DNA of 64,000 nucleotides. Origin: Micromonospora endolithica (GTDB lineage Bacteria; Actinomycetota; Actinomycetes; Mycobacteriales; Micromonosporaceae). The DNA lies in contig NZ_RBAK01000010.1 of the NCBI RefSeq assembly GCF_003626595.1, positions 62,001-126,000 of the forward strand, read 5' to 3'. Of this stretch, positions 51,780 to 59,197 are shown one piece after another. The notes under the pieces are model-generated. The model was not told the DNA's origin, did not search any database, and saw nothing but the letters and a program-made list of their open reading frames with translations. Each line of letters opens with the position of its first letter. Position 1 is the first letter of the stretch. A program made the position numbers and the translations under genes.

Positions 51780-53452
51780 GCCGTTTCCGCCGGGCGCACC
51801 GCCAGCATCGCGATGTCGTCGTGGCCCTGCCCGTCCAACCATTCGTCGACGAGTTGCAGCAACCGGTCCACCAGTGCGGCCGGCGGCAGGCCGGCGGCCG
51901 AGGCCAGCGCCCGGTGCAGTCGCCGCTCGCCGAACATCTCCACCTCGCGTGGCCCACCCCGGGCCTCGGTCACCCCGTCGGTGTACGCCAGCAGCAGTTC
52001 GCCCGGCGCGAGCCGGACCTCCGTCTCGGCGAAGCGGGCGTCGGTCAGCGCGCCGACCGGCATGCCGCCCACCTGGACCGGGACGACCGTGCCGTCCGGG
52101 CGTACGACCAGCGGCGACGGGTGCCCGCCGCCGGCGATCCGGGCCCGCACCGCGCCGTCCGGCTCGACGGTCAGGGTGCCCAGCAGGAGGGTGGTGAACT
52201 GGCTCCGGCGGACCGCGTCCGGGGTGTCGAAGAGCGCCCGGTTGAGCAACCGGATGAGCCCCAACGGCTGCTGCTCGACCAGCCGTAGCGTCTGGAGGGA
52301 CTGGCGGACCCGGCCGGTGAGCACCGCCGCGCCGACCCCCTTGCCGCACACGTCGCCGAGGGCGAACATCGCGCCGCCCCCGGTGGGCAGCACGTCGTAG
52401 AAGTCGCCGCCGATGCGCAGGCTGTCCCCGGCGGCGCGGTAGCCGCCGGCGAGGCAGACCCCGGGCACGGCCGGCAGCTCCGGCGGCAGCAGGCTGTTCT
52501 GCAGGACGCGGGCGAGGTGGGCCTGCTCGCCGTACAACTCGGCGGCGCCGAGGGCGGCGCCGGCGCGGGCGGCGAACTCCCGGGCCAGCTCGATGTCGCG
52601 CCGGTCGAACCCGGGACGTCCGGCGGCACGGACCAGGATCAGGGCTCCGGCCGGGCGGCCGGCGCTCGGCATCGGGCTCACCAACACCGTGCCGGGGCAC
52701 CCGAAGTCGCCCGGGAGGAGCGCGGCCAGGTCGGCGAGCTCCGCGTCCCGCCAGGGGCTGGGGTCGGTCGGGTCGCCGTCGAGCGCGTCGGCGAGTCCCG
52801 GCACCGTCCGCACCAGGGTGGCCGGGGCGACTCCGGTGGACGGCGAGGCGTCGCCGTCGGCGTACCGGACCCAGTGCGGGACGTCCTCGGCGGGCGAGGG
52901 CAGGCGGTGCACCACCACGGCAAGGTCGGCGAGGTAGGGCACACCGAGGGTGGCGACCGTACGGAGCGTCTGCTCGCGGTGCAGCGACGTGCCGAGGCGA
53001 CTGCCGGCCCGGGCCAGGAACGCGGTCCGGGCACGCTCGGCGAGCAGGGAGTCGGTACGGGCCCGCTCCTCGGTGACGTCCCGGACGTACCAGGCGTGCC
53101 GGCCGCCGGCGAGGTCGCGCCGGACGCCGCGCAGTCGCCGGCCGAGGTGCGCGGTCTCGAAACTCCCGGCGCCGTCCCGGGCCGCCGTGGCGAGGGCGGG
53201 AACATTACAGCCGATCAGGGGGGTGCCCGGCACGACCTGCGGCAGCAGCGCGGCGGCCATCGCGTTGACCAGCGTCACCGTGCCGTGGCCGTCGGTCGTC
53301 ACGACGGCTTCCGCGAGCCCGTCGAGCAGCTCGCGGACGAGGTGGGCGTCGGCCGGCGGCGGCGTGTCCGGCGGACGAGCGGCACCGGACCTGGTGGCCC
53401 GTCCGTCGTCGCTGACCGGCCCGGCGACACCGTCGCGGGAGGTGGTGGTCAC
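51776..53452 (-). CDS. PAS-GAF-SpoIIE phosphatase
   Basis: A regulatory PP2C phosphatase of about 558 residues. A PAS-like segment (ELLDGLAEAVVTTDGHGTVTLVNAMAAALL) and a GAF domain (ARAGSRLGTSLHREQTLRTVATLGVP...) precede the SpoIIE domain, where all metal motifs are strong: SLRIGGDFYDVLPTGGG, LGDVCGKGVGAAVLTG, IAGGGHPSPLVVRPDG, LLLAYTDGVTEARGG and GHDDIAMLAVR. The likely substrate is a phosphorylated STAS anti-anti-sigma factor. The start is uncertain: GTG 53452 is used, and further GTG codons lie nearby. The 3' end overlaps the B12 protein by 4 bp, so the sensor and the phosphatase are probably functionally coupled. Confidence 0.88.
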   Translation of the reverse strand: MTTTSRDGVAGPVSDDGRATRSGAARPPDTPPPADAHLVRELLDGLAEAVVTTDGHGTVTLVNAMAAALLPQVVPGTPLIGCNVPALATAARDGAGSFETAHLGRRLRGVRRDLAGGRHAWYVRDVTEERARTDSLLAERARTAFLARAGSRLGTSLHREQTLRTVATLGVPYLADLAVVVHRLPSPAEDVPHWVRYADGDASPSTGVAPATLVRTVPGLADALDGDPTDPSPWRDAELADLAALLPGDFGCPGTVLVSPMPSAGRPAGALILVRAAGRPGFDRRDIELAREFAARAGAALGAAELYGEQAHLARVLQNSLLPPELPAVPGVCLAGGYRAAGDSLRIGGDFYDVLPTGGGAMFALGDVCGKGVGAAVLTGRVRQSLQTLRLVEQQPLGLIRLLNRALFDTPDAVRRSQFTTLLLGTLTVEPDGAVRARIAGGGHPSPLVVRPDGTVVPVQVGGMPVGALTDARFAETEVRLAPGELLLAYTDGVTEARGGPREVEMFGERRLHRALASAAGLPPAALVDRLLQLVDEWLDGQGHDDIAMLAVRPAETA

Positions 53453-53580
53453 CGCCGGTCGCCGGGCGCCTCGGCCTTTCGACCTCTGCGCATGCTGGTC
53501 GTGCACTCCTCGGTTGGTGGTCGTTGCCTTCGGGCAAGGGTACCGAGGGGTGGGCCGGACGCCTATGGAGGACGTGTCGT

Positions 53581-54837
53581 TCAGCGCCGGTGGGCCAGCC
53601 AGCCGGCGGGTCTCGCCAGGATCCGGCGGACCACCGAACCGGCCGCCCCGACCACCGCCGCCTCCGAGCCGAGCACGGCGGGCCGGACGGTGACCGGGGA
53701 CCAGGCGGCGGTGAGCACGCGCCGGGAGACCTCGGCGAGCACCGGTGGCCGGAGCCACGGCGCCAGGGGGGCGTATCCGCCGCCGAGGACCACGGTGTCC
53801 AGGTCCAGCAGGTTCACCACGCCGGCGACGGTCACCCCGAGGGCCGTGCCGGCCTCGGCCAGGGCGTCCAGCGTGGCCCGGTCACCGGCTTCGGCCAGTT
53901 CGGTCAGCCGGGCCGCGGCGGTGTCCGCGGGGAGGTCCGCGCCGGCCAGCCCGGCGGCCAGGAGCACCGCCTCCTGGCCGGCGTACTGCTCCAGGCAGCC
54001 CCGGCCGCCGCACCGGCAGGGGCGGCCGTCGGGTTGGACCGGGATGTGACCGATCTCGCCGCTCCACCCGCGGGCGCCCCGGAACAGGGTCCCGTCGAGC
54101 ATGATGCCCGCGCCGATGCCCACCTCGCCGGAGATGTGCAGGAAGCTGGCCGGCCCCGCCACACCGGCGTGCAGCTCGCCGAGCGCGGCCAGGTTGGCCT
54201 CGTTGTCGACCACCAGCGCCGGTACGCCGTCCACCCGCTCGGTCAGTGGCGGGTGCCCGGCGAGCAGGGCCGGGACGTCCACGTCGCGCCAGCCGAGGTT
54301 CGGCGCCAGCCGGACCAGGCCGGCGTCGTCCACCAGGCCGGGAACGGCGAGCGCCGCGCCGGCCAGGGTGAGGCCCTGGTCGGCGGCGTCGGCGCGGGCC
54401 GCGGCGGCCAGCCCGACCAGCCGGGCGAGCGCGTCGGCGGGGGCGAGGGGGCGCAGGTCGGCACGGAGCACCGTGTGGTGCCGGACCCGACCGGCGAGGT
54501 CCACCACGCAGGCGGCGAGATAGTCGACGTTCGCCTCCAGCCCGAGCCCGGCCGGGCCGTCGCCGGCCAGCACCAGGCCCCGGGCCGGCCGGCCGGCGCC
54601 GTTGCGTGGTGTCGGGTCCGCCTCGCTGACCAGCCGGCCGGCGATCAGGTCCTCGACGACGGCGGAGACGGTGGCCCGGGTCAGGCCGGTCCGGGCGGCC
54701 AGATCGGCGCGGGAGGGCGGACGGGCGGCGGCGGCGATCCGGTCGAGCACCAGGGCGAGGTTCAGCTCGCGCAGGCTGCCCTGCCGTACCGCACCGGCGG
54801 GGGCGACGGTTCGGCTCACCCCTTGACACTGCCACAT
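53581..54837 (-). CDS. ROK-family repressor (XylR-like)
   Basis: A 418-residue ROK regulator, divergent from xylA. It has an N-terminal winged helix (LRELNLALVLDRIAAA...ARTGLTRATVSAVVEDLIAGRLV) and a ROK sugar-kinase-like domain (GLVLAGDGPAGLGLEANVDYLAACVVD, GEVGIGAGIMLDGTLFRGARGWSGEIGHIPV, and the zinc-site CRCGGRGCLEQY, with all cysteines kept). Repression of xylAB, relieved by xylose, is inferred from synteny. The start is unsure: ATG 54837 is given, GTG 54819 is possible; a -10-like GAATTAT lies close upstream, so the transcript may be nearly leaderless. Confidence 0.9.
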   Translation of the reverse strand: MWQCQGVSRTVAPAGAVRQGSLRELNLALVLDRIAAAARPPSRADLAARTGLTRATVSAVVEDLIAGRLVSEADPTPRNGAGRPARGLVLAGDGPAGLGLEANVDYLAACVVDLAGRVRHHTVLRADLRPLAPADALARLVGLAAAARADAADQGLTLAGAALAVPGLVDDAGLVRLAPNLGWRDVDVPALLAGHPPLTERVDGVPALVVDNEANLAALGELHAGVAGPASFLHISGEVGIGAGIMLDGTLFRGARGWSGEIGHIPVQPDGRPCRCGGRGCLEQYAGQEAVLLAAGLAGADLPADTAAARLTELAEAGDRATLDALAEAGTALGVTVAGVVNLLDLDTVVLGGGYAPLAPWLRPPVLAEVSRRVLTAAWSPVTVRPAVLGSEAAVVGAAGSVVRRILARPAGWLAHRR

Positions 54838-54843
54838 GGCCGC

Positions 54844-54869
54844 CAAATAATTCAATGACTGAACAAATA
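54844..54869. promoter_or_regulatory. Candidate xylose operator in xylA/ROK divergent region
   Basis: In an AT-rich 58-bp gap, CAAATA occurs twice 20 bp apart (54844-54849, 54864-54869), bracketing TTCA-ATGAC-TGAA (54851-54863). The spacing of two helical turns suits a dimeric ROK repressor. Confidence 0.55.
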
Positions 54870-54895
54870 GCGGACAACACCACCGGAGGTCTGCC

Positions 54896-56083
54896 ATGGC
54901 ACCCCGTCCCACCCCCGCCGACAAGTTCTCCTTCGGGCTCTGGACGGTGGGCTGGCAGGCCCGCGACCCGTTCGGCGACGCCACCCGCCCGGAGCTCGAC
55001 CCGGTGGAGGCCGTGCACCGGCTCGCCGAGCTGGGCGCGTACGGCATCACCTTCCACGACGACGACCTGATCCCGTTCGGCGCCGACGCCGCCACCCGGG
55101 ACCAGCACGTCGCCCGCTTCCGCAAGGCCCTCGACGAGACCGGCCTGGTGGTGCCGATGGTCACCACCGACCTCTTCAAACACCCGGTCTTCAAGGACGG
55201 TGGCTTCACCAGCAACGACCGCGACGTCCGCCGCTACGCGCTGCGCAAGGTGCTGCGCAACGTCGACCTCGCCGCCGAGCTGGGCGCCCGCACGTTCGTG
55301 ATGTGGGGCGGCCGGGAGGGCAGCGAGTACGACGTGGCCAAGGACGTCCAGGCCGCCCTGGACCGTTACCGCGAGGCCGTCGACCTGCTCTGCCAGTACG
55401 TGGTGGACCGGGGCTACGACCTGCGCTTCGCCCTGGAGCCCAAGCCGAACGAGCCGCGCGGCGACATCCTGCTGCCCACCGTCGGGCACGCCCTGGCGTT
55501 CATCTCCACGCTGGCCCGCCCGGAGCTGGTCGGCCTCAACCCCGAGGTCGGCCACGAGCAGATGGCCGGGCTCAACTTCGCCCACGGCATCGCCCAGGCG
55601 CTCTGGCAGGGCAAGCTGTTCCACATCGACCTCAACGGCCAGCGTGGCGTCAAGTACGACCAGGACCTGGTCTTCGGCCACGGCGACCTGCTGAACGCGT
55701 TCGCCCTGGTCGACCTGCTGGAGCACGGCGGTCCGAACGGCGGGCCCGCCTACGACGGCCCGCGCCACTTCGACTACAAGCCCTCGCGCACCGAGGACAT
55801 GACCGGCGTGTGGGCGTCGGCCGAGGCGAACATGCGCACGTACCTGCTGCTCAAGGAGCGGGCCGCGGCCTTCCGGGCGGACCCGGAGGTGGCCGAGGCG
55901 CTGGCCGCGAGCAAGGTCGCGGAGCTGGCCGCGCCGACCCTCGCCGAGGGTGAGGGTCACGCCGGGCTGCTCGCCGACGCTTCCGCGTTCGAGCGGTTCG
56001 ACGTCGACGCCGCCGCGGCGAAGGGCTTCGGCTTCGTCCGGCTCAACCAGCTCGCCGTCGAGCACGTGCTCGGCGCCCGCTGA
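54896..56083 (+). CDS. xylA: Xylose isomerase
   Basis: A 395-residue class I xylose isomerase converting D-xylose to D-xylulose (also glucose to fructose). It carries KFSFGLWTVGWQARDPFG, GAYGITFHDDDLIPFG with the catalytic histidine region, FVMWGGREGSEYD, RFALEPKPNEPRGDI with the metal-binding glutamate, NPEVGHEQMAGLNF, HIDLNGQRGVKYDQDLVFGHGD and RHFDYKPSRTED. The ATG at 54896 has CCGGAGGT 7 bases upstream. It is followed after 11 bp by xylB in one operon and is probably controlled by the ROK repressor. Confidence 0.97.
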   Translation: MAPRPTPADKFSFGLWTVGWQARDPFGDATRPELDPVEAVHRLAELGAYGITFHDDDLIPFGADAATRDQHVARFRKALDETGLVVPMVTTDLFKHPVFKDGGFTSNDRDVRRYALRKVLRNVDLAAELGARTFVMWGGREGSEYDVAKDVQAALDRYREAVDLLCQYVVDRGYDLRFALEPKPNEPRGDILLPTVGHALAFISTLARPELVGLNPEVGHEQMAGLNFAHGIAQALWQGKLFHIDLNGQRGVKYDQDLVFGHGDLLNAFALVDLLEHGGPNGGPAYDGPRHFDYKPSRTEDMTGVWASAEANMRTYLLLKERAAAFRADPEVAEALAASKVAELAAPTLAEGEGHAGLLADASAFERFDVDAAAAKGFGFVRLNQLAVEHVLGAR

Positions 56084-56094
56084 GGGGCCCGGCC

Positions 56095-57621
56095 GTGCCG
56101 CTCGTCGCCGGGGTCGACTCGTCGACCCAGTCCTGCAAGGTCGTCGTCCGGGACGCGGAGACCGGTGCCCTGGTCCGGGAGGGCCGGGCACCGCACCCGG
56201 ACGGCACCGAGGTCGATCCCGGGGCCTGGTGGACCGCGCTGCGGGCCGCCGTGGACGCCGCGGGTGGCCTGGCCGACGTGGCCGCCGTCTCCGTCGCCGG
56301 GCAGCAGCACGGCATGGTCTGCCTGGACGACGCCGGCGCGGTGGTCCGCCCGGCGCTGCTCTGGAACGACACCCGGTCCGCCGGCGCGGCCGCCGACCTG
56401 ATCGAGGAGGCCGGCGGCGGCGAGACCGGCCGGCGGTTCTGGGCCGACGCCGCGGGGTCGGTGCCGGTGGCCAGCTTCACCGCGACCAAGCTGCGCTGGC
56501 TGGCCCGGCACGAGCCGGCCAACGCCGACCGGGTGGCCGCGGTCTGCCTGCCGCACGACTGGCTCACCTGGCGGCTGGCCGGGGCACCCGGCCTGGACGC
56601 GCTGCGCACCGACCGCAGCGACGCCAGCGGCACCGGCTACTGGTCGCCGCGCACCGGCCAGTACCGGACGGACCTGCTGGAGCGCGCCTTCGGGCGGGTG
56701 GTCCGGGTCCCGACCGTGGTCGGGCCGGCCGAGCCGGCCGGTCACCTCGCGCCGGGCGTGCTGCTGCCCGGCCCCGACTCCGGCGGCGGGTCACCCGGGT
56801 ACCGGAACCCCCCGGGTGACCCGTCGCCGGGCAGCCGCACCGGCCCACTGCTCGGCGCCGGGGCGGGGGACAACGCCGCCGCCGCGCTCGGCGTCGGCGC
56901 CCGGCCCGGTGACGTGGTCGTCTCGATCGGCACGTCCGGCACCGTCTTCGCGGTGGCGGGCGCTCCGGCGGCCGACCCGGCCGGCGCGGTCGCCGGGTTC
57001 GCCGACGCCACCGGCCGGTTCCTGCCGCTGGTCTGCACCCTCAACGCGGCCCGGGTGCTCGACGCGACCGCGCGGATGCTCGGTGTCGACCTGGACCGGC
57101 TCGGCGAGCTGGCCCTGGCCGCCCCACCCGGGGCCGACGGGCTGGTCATGGTGCCCTACCTGGAGGGGGAGCGGACCCCCGACCGGCCCACCGCCAGCGG
57201 TTCGGTGCACGGGCTGACCCTGCACGCGTCGACCCCGGCCCACCTGGCCCGGGCGGCGGTGGAGGGGATGCTCTGCGCGCTCGCCGACGGCCTCGACGCG
57301 CTGCTCGCCCAGGGGGCGACCGCCGAGCGGATCATCCTGGTCGGCGGCGGGGCCCGCTCGGCCGCGGTCCGCCGGATCGCCCCGCAGGTCTTCGGCCGGC
57401 CGGTGGTCGTGCCGCCGCCCGGTGAGTACGTCGCGGACGGCGCCGCCCGCCAGGCCGCCTGGCTCATCCTGGGCGGCGCGGCGCCGCCCGACTGGGCGGT
57501 CACCGGCGCCGAGGAGTACGCGGACACCCCGGTCCCCGCCATCCGCGCCCGCTACGCCGAGGCCCAGCCGCACGTTCTCGACCGCGTCGCCGCCTCGTCG
57601 TCCCCGCCCGCGTCCGTCTAG
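56095..57621 (+). CDS. xylB: Xylulokinase
   Basis: A 508-residue FGGY-family kinase phosphorylating D-xylulose. The N-terminal lobe shows VAGVDSSTQSCKVVVRD, VAGQQHGMVCLD and LLWNDTRS; the C-terminal lobe shows GAGAGDNAAAALGVG, VSIGTSGTVFAV, PYLEGERTPDRPTASG and LVGGGARSAAVRR. A 26-residue insert rich in P, G and S (about 230-256) sits just before the GAGAGDNAAA region, and corresponds to a 12-bp inverted repeat in the DNA (56787-56823). GTG 56095 has TGAGGGGCC upstream. Family length is about 480, the excess being largely this insert. Confidence 0.93.
   Translation: MPLVAGVDSSTQSCKVVVRDAETGALVREGRAPHPDGTEVDPGAWWTALRAAVDAAGGLADVAAVSVAGQQHGMVCLDDAGAVVRPALLWNDTRSAGAAADLIEEAGGGETGRRFWADAAGSVPVASFTATKLRWLARHEPANADRVAAVCLPHDWLTWRLAGAPGLDALRTDRSDASGTGYWSPRTGQYRTDLLERAFGRVVRVPTVVGPAEPAGHLAPGVLLPGPDSGGGSPGYRNPPGDPSPGSRTGPLLGAGAGDNAAAALGVGARPGDVVVSIGTSGTVFAVAGAPAADPAGAVAGFADATGRFLPLVCTLNAARVLDATARMLGVDLDRLGELALAAPPGADGLVMVPYLEGERTPDRPTASGSVHGLTLHASTPAHLARAAVEGMLCALADGLDALLAQGATAERIILVGGGARSAAVRRIAPQVFGRPVVVPPPGEYVADGAARQAAWLILGGAAPPDWAVTGAEEYADTPVPAIRARYAEAQPHVLDRVAASSSPPASV
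56787..56823 (+). repeat. 12-bp perfect inverted repeat within xylB
   Basis: CGGGTCACCCGG (56787-56798) and CCGGGTGACCCG (56812-56823) flank 13 bp. It encodes part of a Gly/Pro/Ser-rich insert between the two kinase lobes and suggests an inserted palindromic element. Confidence 0.7.
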
Positions 57622-57723
57622 CTGAGAGCGGGGTGTTGATCTCCGCGAACGACGATTTCCCCTAGATCGACGGAGCCGGCATGCTGGGGCGGTGACGGGT
57701 CGGGCGGGACGGCGGGCGGGGCG

Positions 57724-59139
57724 GTGACGGGCGGGGCGGGACTGCGGGGCGGGTCGGCGCACCGGCTCTACAGCGTCGTCGTCTTCGTGCTGCTCGCCTC
57801 GCTGGACAACGTGGCGATCGGCCTGGTGCCGCCGCTGTACGGCCCGATCGCCGACGGCCTCGACGTCCCGCAACGCCTGCTGGGGCTGGTCACCGCGGTC
57901 AGCTTCCTGGTCAGCGCGGTGGCCGCCGTGCTGTGGGCGTACGTGGGGGACCGGACGAACCGCAAGCCGCTGCTGATGATCGGCACCCTGATCTGGGCGG
58001 CCGGCACCGGAGGCAGCGCGGTGGCGGCCAGCTACCCGGCGTTCCTGGCCGCCCAACTGCTCGCGGCGGTCGGGTTGGGCGCGGTCGGCTCGGTCGGCTT
58101 CTCCGTGGTGACCGACCTGATCTCGCCCCGCCGCCGGGGCCTGGTGATGAGCTTCTGGGGACTGTCCCAGGGCGTCGGCACACTGGCCGGGACGTTGATC
58201 GGCGGGCTGCTCGGCGCGGCCGACTGGCGGCGCCCGTTCTGGCTGCTGGCGGTGGTCGGCCTGGTGGCCACCGCCGCATACCTGTTCACCTTCGACATCC
58301 GGCGCGGCGCCAGCGAGCCGGAGCTGGCCGGGGCGCTGGCCGCCGGTGCCGAGTACGACTACCGGATCAGCCGCGCCGACCTGCCCCGGATCGTCGGCCG
58401 GCGGACCAACCGGTGGTTGATCCTGCAGGGCCTGACCGCGCAGGCCGCCTTCGGCTCGCTGGTGTGGCTGCCGGTCCTGTTCGCCGAGCGGGCGCGGGAC
58501 CAGGGCTACTCGGCCGCCACGTCGGTGGTGGTGGGCAGCGTCTTCGCCACCCTGTTCCAGCTCGGCGGGGTCTTCTCGATCGTCGGCGGCCTGGTCGGCG
58601 ACGCGGTGCAACGGCGTACGCCCTCGGGCCGGGCCCGGGTCGCGGCGGTCGGTGTCCTCGCGGCGCTGCCGTTCTACCTGGTGTTGTTCTTCGTGCCGAT
58701 CCGCATCGACGTGCCCGACGGCGCCGGCACCGGCCCGGTGGTCGCGGCGGTGCTGGCCAGCGTGGTCCGCGAGCCGACGGTGGGGCTCAGCCTGCTCACC
58801 GCCGTGCTGGCGCTGGCGCTGACCTCGGCCAACTCGCCGAACTGGTTCGCGCTGATCGCCGACGTCAATCCGCCCGAGCACCGGGGCACCGTCTACAGCC
58901 TCGGCAACCTGGTGAACGGGGTCGGCCGGGCGGCCGGCAACGGCCTGGTCGGGGTGGCGTTCCACGGCCTGCGCGCGGTCTTCCCGCCGCCGCTGAACTA
59001 CGCGGTCGGGCTGGCCGCCTTCCAACTCTTCTTCATCCCCACCGGGATCATGTACTGGCTGGCGTCGCGCAGCTCGCCGCGGGACATCGCGGAGGTGCAC
59101 CAGGTGCTGCACGCCCGCGCCGAGAAGCTGGAGAGGTAA
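57724..59139 (+). CDS. MFS transporter
   Basis: A 471-residue major facilitator with about 12 hydrophobic segments. The loop 2-3 motif is YVGDRTNRKPLLMIG (G-x-x-x-D-R-x-x-R-[RK] type), followed by a motif-C-like region (GLSQGVGTLAGTLIGGLLG). A large central loop (FDIRRGASEPELAGALAAG...RRTNRW) separates the halves. The GTG at 57724 has GGGCGGGG upstream. It follows xylB by about 100 bp in the same direction, so it could carry sugar, but sequence family (spinster/drug-like) does not prove it. The stop codon overlaps a palindromic repeat. Confidence 0.87.
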   Translation: MTGGAGLRGGSAHRLYSVVVFVLLASLDNVAIGLVPPLYGPIADGLDVPQRLLGLVTAVSFLVSAVAAVLWAYVGDRTNRKPLLMIGTLIWAAGTGGSAVAASYPAFLAAQLLAAVGLGAVGSVGFSVVTDLISPRRRGLVMSFWGLSQGVGTLAGTLIGGLLGAADWRRPFWLLAVVGLVATAAYLFTFDIRRGASEPELAGALAAGAEYDYRISRADLPRIVGRRTNRWLILQGLTAQAAFGSLVWLPVLFAERARDQGYSAATSVVVGSVFATLFQLGGVFSIVGGLVGDAVQRRTPSGRARVAAVGVLAALPFYLVLFFVPIRIDVPDGAGTGPVVAAVLASVVREPTVGLSLLTAVLALALTSANSPNWFALIADVNPPEHRGTVYSLGNLVNGVGRAAGNGLVGVAFHGLRAVFPPPLNYAVGLAAFQLFFIPTGIMYWLASRSSPRDIAEVHQVLHARAEKLER

Positions 59140-59189
59140 GGAAGGGCCCCCGGTTAACGCCTGGCGTTGTACGAGGGGCCCTTCCTAAC
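59137..59189. repeat. GTTAAC-type palindromic repeat, copy 3; bidirectional terminator
   Basis: AGGAAGGGCCCC (59139-59150) pairs perfectly with GGGGCCCTTCCT (59175-59186). The inner GGTTAACGCC-TGGCGTT matches the inverted copy at 16834-16885. It lies between convergent genes and begins inside the MFS stop codon. Confidence 0.8.
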
Positions 59190-59197
59190 GCGCGTGC

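Noticed and set aside
57724..59139. MFS gene as a dedicated xylose transporter
   Set aside because: It follows xylAB but lies 100 bp downstream, and its sequence resembles non-sugar MFS families; the link is unproven.
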